This document shows positions 25,611 through 35,300 of a stretch of DNA of 36,913 bases, in pieces. The first letter of the stretch is position 1, and each line of letters begins with the position of its first letter. This DNA is from an uncultured Clostridium sp. GTDB lineage: Bacteria; Bacillota; Clostridia; TANB77; CAG-508. The notes beneath the pieces are model-generated. The model worked only from the letters and a program-made list of their open reading frames with translations, was not told the DNA's origin and searched no databases. The stretch spans positions 1 through 36,913 of the forward strand of contig USFW01000014.1 in the NCBI GenBank assembly GCA_900553985.1, written 5' to 3'. Position numbers and translations under genes: made by a program.

Positions 25611-26144
25611 ATGACACAAGAACAAAGAGATGCTATGCTTATGGAAATATTATCAAAAGTAAATAATCAAGAAAAAGGTTTATCTAAAATAATGAATAAG
25701 TTAGATGAACACGAAAAAATGATTTTAAAATTAGATGAAAAAATTGATATTGTTCATGATAAATTAAATGCAAAAATAGATGTAGTTTATAATAAATTAA
25801 ACAATAAAATAGAAATGTTAAATGATAAAATAGATGAAGTTGATAAAAAACTAAGTAATAAAGTTGAAGTTTTAAGAAATAGAGTAGAATTTGTAGACAA
25901 AAAATTTGAAAAATTATATTTTGAATTAGACATGCAAATCAAGCAAATATACATAGAGCATGGAAAAATACTAAGAGAACAAGATAAAGTGCTAATACAT
26001 CATGGGAAAATGCTAGGAGAACAAGGCAAAATATTAGTAGAGCATGGCAAAATACTAAAAGAAAACTCAAAGAAATTAGAAATAGTTGAAAGAGACTATG
26101 GATTAATGTTAGAATATCATCAAAAAAAGATTCAAAGTTTATAA
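25611..26144 (+). CDS. Heptad-repeat coiled-coil protein of unknown function
   Basis: A 177-aa soluble protein that is almost entirely coiled coil. After MTQEQRDAMLMEILSKV, a run of heptads such as LDEKIDIVHDKLNAKIDVV leads to a second region of six perfect seven-residue repeats of the type HGKILRE, QDKVLIH, HGKMLGE, QGKILVE, HGKILKE, NSKKLEI (about residues 124-165). There is no signal peptide or membrane helix. A consensus promoter and strong ribosome site point to good expression. It may oligomerise or act as a scaffold; no enzyme motif is present. Repeats this regular can expand or contract between strains. Confidence 0.8.
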   Translation: MTQEQRDAMLMEILSKVNNQEKGLSKIMNKLDEHEKMILKLDEKIDIVHDKLNAKIDVVYNKLNNKIEMLNDKIDEVDKKLSNKVEVLRNRVEFVDKKFEKLYFELDMQIKQIYIEHGKILREQDKVLIHHGKMLGEQGKILVEHGKILKENSKKLEIVERDYGLMLEYHQKKIQSL

Positions 26145-26189
26145 TCAAATGAAAATTTATATCAAACAATTATTTCAAAATCAGGTTAA

Positions 26190-26232
26190 AAAATAACCTA
26201 TTAGAGTTTTAAGTCCAATAGGTTATTTTAAA
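26190..26232. terminator. Bidirectional terminator between the coiled-coil gene and leuS
   Basis: AAAATAACCTATT (26190-26202) pairs perfectly with AATAGGTTATTTT (26217-26229), flanked by A and T runs. Confidence 0.85.
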
Positions 26233-26234
26233 TA

Positions 26235-28658
26235 TTATTTTATTACTATATTATAAATCTTATTTTTTACATAAATTTCCTTAACAATATTTTTACCTTC
26301 TAATTTAGAAGAAATTGTATTATGTACTTTTTCTTTAACAGAAGCTTCATCTTCATCTAAAGAAATATTTACAGTAGCCTTTAATTTTCCATTGAATTGA
26401 ATAGGTAAAGTAATTTCATCAGCAATAGTTTTATCCTCATCATATTTAGGCCATTCCATATAAGCAAGCATTTCATCGCCATTTAATACTGTTTGCCAAA
26501 GTTCTTCTGTTATATGTGGTGCAACTGGATTTAAAAGTTGTAAAAATGTTTTAAATTCAGCCTTGTTGATAGATTTTTCTTTATAAAATTCATTAACCAT
26601 TGACATAAAAGTTGATATTACAGTATTAAATTTCATCTCTTCTATGTCAGAAGAAACTTTTTTAATTGCTCTATGCATCATTTTTTCGAACTTTGGAGAA
26701 TAATTATCTCCATCAACTAATATATTTTGTAAATTCCAAACTCTATCTAAGAATTTAGAACAACCTTTAATACTTTCCATAGACCATGGAGCTGTTTGGT
26801 CAAATGGTCCCATAAACATTTCATAAACTCTAAAAGAGTCAGCACCAAATTCATTTACAATGTCATCTGGGTTTACAACATTACCTTTAGACTTAGACAT
26901 TTTTTCACCATTAGAGCCTAAAATCATTCCATGAGAAGTACGCTTTTGATAAGGTTCTTTAGTTGGAACTACACCTATATCATATAAGAATTTATGCCAA
27001 AATCTTGAATATAATAAGTGTAAAGTAGTATGTTCCATTCCACCATTATACCAATCAACAGGAGACCAGTATTCTAAAGCTTCTTTGGATGCCAAAGCAG
27101 AATCATTATGAGCATCCATATATCTCAAATAATACCAAGAAGAACCAGCCCATTGAGGCATAGTATCAGTTTCTCTTGTAGCTTTAGAACCACAATGAGG
27201 ACAAACTGTATTTACCCATTCAGTATGACGAGCAAGAGGAGATTCTCCATTTTCTCCAGGTTCATAATCTTCAACTTCTGGTAATCTTAAAGGTAGTTCA
27301 GATTCAGGAACAGGAACCCATCCACATTTATTGCAATGAATCATTGGTATAGGCTCACCCCAATAACGTTGTCTTGAAAATACCCAATCACGTAATTTGA
27401 AATTAACTTGTTTTTTTCCAATATTATTTTTCTCTAAATATTCTAATACCTTATTTTTAGCCTCATTAACAGATAAACCATCTAAGAAATCAGAATTTAT
27501 TAAAACTCCACTTTCAACATCAGTAAAAGCTTCTTCTTCAATATTACATTCAACATCATCAGATACTGATTTAATAACTTGTTTGATAGGTAAATTGAAT
27601 TTTTTAGCAAATTCATAATCACGCGAATCATGTCCAGGAACAGCCATAATTGCACCAGTACCATAAGTAATTAAAACATAATCAGAAATCCAGATAGGAA
27701 TTTCTTTACCAGTAAGAGGATTTATAGCTTTAATTCCTTTTATTTCACAACCTGTTTTTTCTTTATTTAATTCAGCTCTTTCAAAATCAGATTTTAGTGA
27801 AGCTAAATGTCTATAATTTTTAATTTCATCCATATTAGTTATTTTATCAGCTAATTTCTCAATAATATTATGTTCAGGTGCAACAACCATATAAGTAGCA
27901 CCAAATAAGGTATCTGGTCTAGTTGTATATACAGTTAAAGTTTCTTGAGAATCTGAAATTTTAAAATTAACTTCAGCTCCTTCGCTACGACCAATCCAAT
28001 TAATTTGTTGAGCTTTAATTTTATCTAAGAAATTAACTTCATCTAAATCATTAATTAGCCTTTCAGCATATTTAGTAATTCTTAGCATCCATTGACTTTT
28101 TTCCTTTTGAACAACAGGGCTACCACATCTTTCACAAACTCCATTTACAACTTCTTCATTAGCAAGACCAACTTTACAACCAGTACAGAAGTTAATTGGC
28201 ATTGTAGCTTTATAAGCTAAGCCATGTTTATAAAGTTGTATAAAAATCCATTGAGTCCATTTGTAATATTCTGGATCAGTAGTATTTACTTCTCTTGACC
28301 AATCAAAAGAAAAACCAAGAGACTTTAATTGTTCTCTAAAATGATTAATATTTTGCTCAGTAGTGATTTTTGGATGAACATGAGTTTTAATTGCATAATT
28401 TTCAGCAGGTAAACCAAATGCATCAAAACCAATAGGAAGTAAAACATTATATCCTTGCATTCTTCTCTTTCTAGCAATAATATCTAATGCAGTATAGCTT
28501 CTTGGATGTCCAACATGAAGTCCTTGACCAGAAGGATAAGGAAATTCAATTAAGCCATACCACTTTTTCATAGTATAGTCATTTTTTGCATTAAAAACTC
28601 CTTCACTATACCATTTATTTTGCCATTTTTTTTCTATCTCTTTAAAATTATATGACAT
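26235..28658 (-). CDS. leuS: Leucyl-tRNA synthetase
   Basis: Class I synthetase charging tRNA-Leu. The HIGH-type motif is HVGHP (residues 48-52), KMSKS is in GEKMSKSKGN (about 587), the CP1 editing domain carries TTRPDTLFG (about 245), and a zinc-type cluster CTGCKVGLA..CERC is near 160-180. The length of 807 aa is normal for bacteria. The ATG has an AAAGGGGC site. Its promoter is at 28690-28718, leaving a leader of only about 25 bases, so there is no T-box here although leuS is often T-box regulated in Bacillota. It is divergent from the HD-domain gene. Confidence 0.97.
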   Translation of the reverse strand: MSYNFKEIEKKWQNKWYSEGVFNAKNDYTMKKWYGLIEFPYPSGQGLHVGHPRSYTALDIIARKRRMQGYNVLLPIGFDAFGLPAENYAIKTHVHPKITTEQNINHFREQLKSLGFSFDWSREVNTTDPEYYKWTQWIFIQLYKHGLAYKATMPINFCTGCKVGLANEEVVNGVCERCGSPVVQKEKSQWMLRITKYAERLINDLDEVNFLDKIKAQQINWIGRSEGAEVNFKISDSQETLTVYTTRPDTLFGATYMVVAPEHNIIEKLADKITNMDEIKNYRHLASLKSDFERAELNKEKTGCEIKGIKAINPLTGKEIPIWISDYVLITYGTGAIMAVPGHDSRDYEFAKKFNLPIKQVIKSVSDDVECNIEEEAFTDVESGVLINSDFLDGLSVNEAKNKVLEYLEKNNIGKKQVNFKLRDWVFSRQRYWGEPIPMIHCNKCGWVPVPESELPLRLPEVEDYEPGENGESPLARHTEWVNTVCPHCGSKATRETDTMPQWAGSSWYYLRYMDAHNDSALASKEALEYWSPVDWYNGGMEHTTLHLLYSRFWHKFLYDIGVVPTKEPYQKRTSHGMILGSNGEKMSKSKGNVVNPDDIVNEFGADSFRVYEMFMGPFDQTAPWSMESIKGCSKFLDRVWNLQNILVDGDNYSPKFEKMMHRAIKKVSSDIEEMKFNTVISTFMSMVNEFYKEKSINKAEFKTFLQLLNPVAPHITEELWQTVLNGDEMLAYMEWPKYDEDKTIADEITLPIQFNGKLKATVNISLDEDEASVKEKVHNTISSKLEGKNIVKEIYVKNKIYNIVIK

Positions 28659-28689
28659 AAAAAAGCCCCTTTCAAAAAATATTTTTTGT

Positions 28690-28718
28690 ATTATATAACA
28701 AATTTAGGAATAAAGCAA
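28690..28718 (-). promoter_or_regulatory. Promoter of leuS
   Basis: Minus strand TTGCTT (28718-28713), 17-bp spacer, TATAAT (28695-28690). The start near 28684 excludes an upstream T-box leader. Confidence 0.7.
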
Positions 28719-28868
28719 GAACTAGAGATTCAAAAAAATCCTATAAATGCTAATAAATTAGCAAGTAGAAACCTATTTTTACGAATAGAATTTACTTTTT
28801 TAATCAAGCATAATTCTATTGCATAAAAAGAAGAAAAATGTTAGAATTTGCATTGAGGTGTTAAAAAG

Positions 28869-29651
28869 ATGATAGATATAACAAAAGCAAAGAAAGCATT
28901 TAAAGAATATATACAAAATTATGATATAAATAATCCAAAAGTAAAATTAAAAATAGCTCACATTGAAAGAACAGCTAATATAGCAAGGAAAACAGCAGAA
29001 AGTTTAAATCTAGAAAAAGAAGATATAGAATTAGCTGAGTTAATAGGTCTATTACATGATATAGGAAGATTTGAGCAAATAAAAAGATATAATACATTTG
29101 TGGATCACCTAAGCGAAAATCATGCTGAATTGGGTGTTAATATTTTATTTAAGGAGAATTTAATAAGAAAATTTATAGAAGATGATAAATATGATAGAAT
29201 AATAGAATTAGCAATCATAAATCATAATAAGGATAAAAATGATATAACAAAAAATACAACAGAAAAAGAAGATTTACATATAAAATTAATTAGAGACAGT
29301 GATAAAACAGATATAATATATTTATTAACATTTGAAGACAAAAAAGCTGCATGGGAAAAAGAAGATTTATCAGAAGAAGTGTTCACAGAAGAAATTTATA
29401 GAGAATTTATAGAAGATAAAAATATATTTTATACAAATATGAAAACTTATGCAGATAGGTTAATAGGACACTTTGCATATGTATATGATTTTAATTATGA
29501 ATATGGATTAAAAATCGTATATGAAAATAAATATTATAATAAAATATATAACAGATTTAAATTCAATAATAAGAAAACTGAAGAGGAATTTAAAAACATA
29601 TATAATACAACAATTGATTATATAACGGAAAAGTTAAATAAAAACCAATGA
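28869..29651 (+). CDS. HD-domain protein, putative phosphohydrolase
   Basis: A 260-aa soluble protein of the HD superfamily. Metal-binding residues can be seen as a histidine near 31 (IAHIERT), HD in LLHDIGR (about 63-64), a histidine at HLSENHAELG, and the aspartate in IRDSDKTD (about 143). NHNKD at about 117 is a further conserved stretch. This is the order of the metal-dependent phosphohydrolases; the substrate (nucleotide or other phosphoester) is not shown. GAGGTG precedes the ATG. The topoisomerase gene follows 32 bases later, probably in one transcript. Confidence 0.85.
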   Translation: MIDITKAKKAFKEYIQNYDINNPKVKLKIAHIERTANIARKTAESLNLEKEDIELAELIGLLHDIGRFEQIKRYNTFVDHLSENHAELGVNILFKENLIRKFIEDDKYDRIIELAIINHNKDKNDITKNTTEKEDLHIKLIRDSDKTDIIYLLTFEDKKAAWEKEDLSEEVFTEEIYREFIEDKNIFYTNMKTYADRLIGHFAYVYDFNYEYGLKIVYENKYYNKIYNRFKFNNKKTEEEFKNIYNTTIDYITEKLNKNQ

Positions 29652-29683
29652 ATATATAGAAAAAATATAAAGGATGATAAAAA

Positions 29684-31654
29684 TTGGGCAAAAAATTATT
29701 AATAACAGAAAAACCATCAGTAGCAATGGAATTTGCTAAGGCATTAAAAATTACAACAAATAGAAAAAATGGGTATCTAGAATCAAATGAATGGATAATA
29801 ACATGGTGTGTAGGACACTTAGTAACAATGAGTTATCCTGACAAATATGACGAAAAATTAAAATTTTGGAGACTAGATACATTACCATTTATACCAAAAG
29901 AGTGGAAATATGAAATAATTCCAAATGTGCAAAATCAATTTAATATAATAGAACAATTAATGCATAGAGAAGATATTGAAGAGATATATAATGCAGGAGA
30001 CTCGGGAAGAGAAGGAGAATATATACAACGATTAGTTTTTATGATGGCAAAGCCAAATCCTAAAATAAAAATAAAAAGAGTATGGATAGATTCACAAACA
30101 GAAGAAGAAATTTTAAGAGGGATTAAAGAAGCAAAAGATGAATCAGAATATGATAGTTTATCAGATAGTGCATATCTAAGAGCAAAAGAGGATTATTTGA
30201 TAGGAATAAACTTTTCAAGATTATTATCAATAATATTTGGAAGAAGATTAGCAAAAGATATAAATGAAGAAAAGGCATCGATTTCAGTAGGAAGAGTAAT
30301 GACTTGTGTATTAGGAATGGTTGTTGCAAGAGAAAGAGAAGTCAGGAACTTTGTAAAAACAAAATATTATAAAATAGTTGGAGAATTTGGAGAAGAAAAT
30401 TTATCATTCAAAGCTGATTGGAAAGTAACTGAAAAATCAGAATTATGGGAATCTACTAAACTATATAATGAAACAGGATTCAAGAAAGAAAATGATGCGA
30501 AAAAATTCATAATGAGTTTAGCAGGAAAAAAAGCAAAAATAACAGAATTAAAAAAATCAAAACAAAAAGAAAACGCACCATTATTATTTAACCTAGCAGA
30601 AATACAAAATGAATGTACAAAAAGATTTAAGATAAAACCTGATGAGACATTAGAAATAATACAAAATTTATATGAAAAAAAATTAGTAACATACCCAAGA
30701 ACAGATGCAAGAGTTTTATCAACAGCAGTGAGCAAAGAAATAACCAAGAATTTAAATGGAATAGCAAAAGGATTTAAGAATGAAGAAGTACAAGGATATA
30801 TAAAAAAGATGGCAGAAGAAAAATATTCTACTAATTTAGCAAAAACAAAATATGTAAATGACAGTAAAATAACAGACCATTATGCAATAATTCCAACGGG
30901 ACAAGGGTATGAAAACTATAACAATTTACCCCAATTACAAAAAGATATATATTTAGTAATACTAAAAAGATTTTTAGCCATATTTTATCCACCAGCGCAA
31001 TATAATAAAATTCAAATGACAATAGAGGTAGAAACAGATGAAAGTAATAAAAAGGTAGAAACTTTTATAGCAAGTGGGAAAGTATGTGTAGATAAAGGAT
31101 ATTTAGAAATTTTAAAACCAAATGAGAGTAAAAAATCCACAAATAGTGAAAAAAATGTGGAAAACATTGAGAATAACAAGGAAAACGAATTAGAAATATT
31201 AAGTAAACTAAAAAAAGGACAAGAAATAGAAGTAAAAAATTATGAAATAAAAGAAGCAGAAACTTCACCACCAAGTAGATATAACTCTGGTTCGATAATA
31301 TTAGCAATGGAAAATGCAGGTAAATTAATAGAAGAAGAGGAGTTAAGAGAACAAATAAAAGGTGCAGGAATAGGCACAAGTGCAACAAGAGGAGAAATTA
31401 TAAAAAAATTAGAAAAAATAAAATATATAGAAATAAATACAAAAACACAGATTGTAACTCCAACTAAAAAGGGAGAATTAATTTATGATATAGTAAATCA
31501 ATCAATGCCAGATATGTTAAACCCAAAACTTACTGCTAGTTGGGAAAAAGGATTAGATTTAGTCGCTAAAAAAGAAATAGAACCAGAGGAGTTTATGGTA
31601 AAATTGGAAAGATATATAAATTCAAAATTTAACAGGTTAATAGTTAAGATGTAA
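29684..31654 (+). CDS. topB: Type IA DNA topoisomerase, topoisomerase III (TopB)
   Basis: Relaxes and decatenates DNA by cutting one strand. The toprim domain holds ITEKPSVAMEF (7-17) and AGDSGREGE (about 104-112); the usual DxD second acid is replaced (DSG), as in the DAGREGE subgroup of TopB from plasmids and integrative elements. The active tyrosine is in VTYPRTDA (about 336). The RGEIIKKLEKI and TPTKKGELIYD stretches close the core. No zinc-finger tail is present. Length 656 aa. Start is TTG at 29684 with AAAGGATGA upstream. A terminator follows at 31701. Confidence 0.92.
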   Translation: MGKKLLITEKPSVAMEFAKALKITTNRKNGYLESNEWIITWCVGHLVTMSYPDKYDEKLKFWRLDTLPFIPKEWKYEIIPNVQNQFNIIEQLMHREDIEEIYNAGDSGREGEYIQRLVFMMAKPNPKIKIKRVWIDSQTEEEILRGIKEAKDESEYDSLSDSAYLRAKEDYLIGINFSRLLSIIFGRRLAKDINEEKASISVGRVMTCVLGMVVAREREVRNFVKTKYYKIVGEFGEENLSFKADWKVTEKSELWESTKLYNETGFKKENDAKKFIMSLAGKKAKITELKKSKQKENAPLLFNLAEIQNECTKRFKIKPDETLEIIQNLYEKKLVTYPRTDARVLSTAVSKEITKNLNGIAKGFKNEEVQGYIKKMAEEKYSTNLAKTKYVNDSKITDHYAIIPTGQGYENYNNLPQLQKDIYLVILKRFLAIFYPPAQYNKIQMTIEVETDESNKKVETFIASGKVCVDKGYLEILKPNESKKSTNSEKNVENIENNKENELEILSKLKKGQEIEVKNYEIKEAETSPPSRYNSGSIILAMENAGKLIEEEELREQIKGAGIGTSATRGEIIKKLEKIKYIEINTKTQIVTPTKKGELIYDIVNQSMPDMLNPKLTASWEKGLDLVAKKEIEPEEFMVKLERYINSKFNRLIVKM

Positions 31655-31700
31655 GGTAATTTATCATTATAATAAGTACCGGACAAAAATTATCCAAAAA

Positions 31701-31739
31701 GAAAAGCAAACTATAATTATATAATTTGCTTTTCTTTTT
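31701..31739. terminator. Terminator between topB and the small minus-strand gene
   Basis: GAAAAGCAAA (31701-31710) pairs with TTTGCTTTTC (31725-31734), with a T-rich tail. It can serve both converging genes. Confidence 0.8.
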
Positions 31740-31743
31740 AAAT

Positions 31744-32073
31744 CTAGAATGCTGAGACATCAATGCTCTTATTCTTAAGAGAAAATTTAATTGGTACCCC
31801 AGAACCATCAGCTACTCGAGTAGAATCGAATAATGCTTTTTCAATTTTTCCTTCATCTTCGAAAGTCAAAAGACTAAGAGCTTCTTTTTCGATTGTTTCT
31901 GAATCTTTAACAGGATCCAATTCAGGATTTATTTCAGAAACAGTGATTAAGGCTTGAGTAGCATATCTGTTAATAACAGATGTAAACCGGTTCAAGATAA
32001 GATCACCTTGTGAAGGTGAATAACTTAACTCAACGTTGAAATCTCCTAATGATGTAGTAATAATATGTCTCAT
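31744..32073 (-). CDS. Small protein of unknown function with distinct codon use
   Basis: A 109-aa soluble, acidic protein that begins MRHIITTSLGDFNVELSYSP; I do not recognise it. The start is ATG 32073 with AAGGAGG upstream; a longer reading to 32097 would overlap that site. Codons differ from the neighbours: it uses ACT, GTT, TCT, CCT and TTG, where they prefer ACA, GTA, TCA, CCA and TTA, and it holds the only normally read CGG codon in the window (codon 29, 31989-31987). Strong expression or transfer could both explain this. It has a near-consensus promoter at 32136-32164 and a terminator after it, so it is a single-gene unit. No catalytic motif is obvious. Confidence 0.8.
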   Translation of the reverse strand: MRHIITTSLGDFNVELSYSPSQGDLILNRFTSVINRYATQALITVSEINPELDPVKDSETIEKEALSLLTFEDEGKIEKALFDSTRVADGSGVPIKFSLKNKSIDVSAF

Positions 32074-32135
32074 ATTGTTTTCCTCCTTAATCCCCAATAG
32101 GGATGATGAATATTAATTGTTAAGTAACTATTTAC

Positions 32136-32164
32136 ATTATACATCAAATTTACATAAAAGTCAA
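32136..32164 (-). promoter_or_regulatory. Promoter of the small minus-strand gene
   Basis: Minus strand TTGACT (32164-32159), 17-bp spacer, TATAAT (32141-32136). Confidence 0.8.
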
Positions 32165-32328
32165 ATAGTTATGTGTTGAAAAAGTAAAAAAATGTTAAAA
32201 ACATATAATACGAACTATTTTAAAAAGAAAAATACTTTAAATTTTTATAAATATATAGTATAATATGAGAATAAAATTATAAATAAGGTTAAAAGTTACA
32301 AGACAAAAACAAAGGAATGAGAATAAAA

Positions 32329-35300
32329 ATGAATACAATAATAGGTGAATTGGGCAAATCAAAGAAATTTGTAGACCTAATAAAACAAATAGAAGAAAAA
32401 ACAAGTCCGATAACAATATCGGGCTTAACTAGCGTGGGAATGTTAGAGTTATTAGCAAGTATAAACGAATATTCAAAAAGACCAATAGCAATAGTAACAT
32501 ATAATGAAATACAAGCAAAACAAATAATAGAAAACTTAAAAGTATTTACAGATAAGGCAATATTCTTTCCAAAAAAAGAAATAGTAACATATGACTATGT
32601 AGCAGAAAGTAAAGAATTGCCATATGAAAGAATAGAAACCTTAAATCAAATAAAAGACAAAAGAACACCAATAGTAGTAACAACAATAGAAGCGATAATG
32701 CAAAAAATACCTAGTAAAGAAACAATCTTCAAAGATGTTCTAAAGTTTAAAGTGGGAGATATATGTTCTCTAGAGGAAATAAAACACAAATTAATAAAAC
32801 TTGGATATACTAGATGTGACTTAATAGAAGGAAGAGGACAATTCAGTATAAGAGGTGGAATCTTAGATATTTCATTAAACGATAAAATAGGAGTAAGAAT
32901 AGAATTTTGGGGAGATGAAATAGATTCAATAAGAAATTTTGCAATAATAAGTCAAAGGTCAATAAAAACTTTAGAAAAAGTAGAAATAACTCCAGCACAT
33001 GAATTTATTTTAGAGAGAAACATTGAAGAAGTTTGCAAGAAAATAAAGAATTTAGAAATGACTGAAAAACAAGAAGAAATAATGCAAGAAGATATTGAGC
33101 AAATATTAGCTGGAAACTATATAAGTAAAATTGACAAATATTTTGATTGCTTTTATGAAAATACATCAAATCTAATCGATTATTTTTCAAGTAAATATAT
33201 AATAGCACTAGACGAAGAAAGAAAAATTGAGCAAAGAACAATAAACATACAACAAGATATTGAAAACTTAGAAAAAGCATTAACAGAAAAAGAAAAATTT
33301 ATTCCACAAGCTTTAAGCAATATAAATAACTACGAAGATATACAAAATCAAATAGAAAAGAAACATGGGAATTTAATATACTTAGAAAAACAAGATTTTT
33401 CAACAGATAAAACATCAGAAAAATATAAATTTGAATACAGAGAAATAAATTACTATAAAAGTGAGATAGAAGGATTTTTTGAAGAAATAAAAAAAGCATT
33501 ATTAGATAAAAAAAGTGTATACATACTTGTTGAAAGCAAAGAAAAAGCTAAAAAGCTAAAGGAAACATTAGAAAAAGAAGAAATAATTGCAAATATTGAA
33601 GAAAAACTAGATAAAACAATAGTAGTAAAATCTACAGAAAAAATAGTAACAATAGGAATAGGAAGATTAAGTTCAGGCTTTGAAAATTTTGAAATAAATC
33701 AATTAGTAATTTCAGCAAATGAGTTAATTAGTGGAGAAAAAAGAAAGAAAAAAGTATCACATGAGGCATATAAAGAAGGAGAAAAGGTAGTATTTGCAGA
33801 TTTAAAAATAGGAGATTATGTAGTGCATAGAACTTATGGAATAGGAATATACATAGGTGTAAATACGATAAAAGCAGATGGAACAACAAAAGACTATATA
33901 AAAGTAAAATATCAAAATGATGACATTTTATATGTTCCAACAAACCAAATGGACTCAATAAGAAAATATGTAGGTGGAGATGCAATACAACCTAAAATAA
34001 ACAAGTTAGGAAGTAAAGATTGGGAAAATACAAAAACAAAAGTAAAAAAGAATTTAAGAGAAGTTGCAAAAGAACTAATAGAATTATATGCCAAAAGAGA
34101 AAAGACACAAGGACATAGTTTTAGCAAAGATACACCATGGCAAAACGAATTTGAAGCAAAATTTCCATATCAAGAAACAGATGACCAACTAAGATGCATA
34201 GAAGAAGTAAAAAAAGATATGGAAGATTCAAAACCTATGGATAGATTACTATGTGGAGATGTAGGTTATGGAAAAACAGAAGTAGCAATAAGAGCAGCAT
34301 TTAAAGCAACAATGGACCAAAAACAAGTTGCATATTTAGCACCTACAACAGTGTTAGCAGAACAACAATATCAAGAATTTAAAGAAAGAATGGAAGAATA
34401 TCCAATAAAAGTAGAGATATTAAACAGGTTTAAAACACCTAAATATCAAAAAGAAGTAATAAAAAAATTAAAATTAGGAGAAGTTGATATTGTTATAGGG
34501 ACACATAGATTATTAAGTAAAGATATTGAGTTTAAAGATTTAGGACTATTAATAGTAGATGAAGAGCAAAGATTTGGAGTAAAAGATAAAGAAAAAATAA
34601 AACAATATAAAACCAATGTAGATGTTTTAACAATGACAGCAACACCAATTCCTAGAACTTTACATATGTCAATAGTTGGCGTAAGAGATATGTCAGTTAT
34701 ATACGAACCACCTCAAAACAGAAGACCTGTTCAAACATATGTATTAGAATATGATTCAGAAGTAATAAAAGAAGCAATAACAAAAGAATTAGAAAGAGAT
34801 GGTCAAGTATTTTATATATTTAATAATGTTGAAAATATACAAAAAAAAGCAGATGATATATCAAGATTAGTACCAGAAGCAACAGTATCATTTGCTCATG
34901 GAAGAATGACAGGAAAAGAAATAGAAGAAATAATGGAAGATTTCGTAGATAAAAAATCAAATGTATTAGTATGTACAACAATATTAGAATCAGGAATTGA
35001 TATACCAAATGCAAATACAATAATAGTAGAAAATGCAGATAGAATGGGATTAGCTCAGCTATATCAAATAAGAGGAAGAGTAGGAAGAGCAGATAGGCAA
35101 GCATATGCGTATATAACATATAAAAGAGATAAAATGTTATCAGAAGTAGCAGATAAAAGGCTAAAAGCAATAAAAGAATTTACAGAATTCGGCTCAGGAT
35201 TTAAAATAGCAATGAGAGATTTAGAAATAAGAGGAGCAGGAAGCTTGCTAGGAGAAATACAATCAGGACATTTAGAACAAGTAGGATATGATACATATTG

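Noticed and set aside
29990..30020. TopB inactivated by loss of the second toprim aspartate
   Set aside because: DAGREGE-type TopB proteins are a known subgroup, and all other core motifs, including the catalytic tyrosine, are present.
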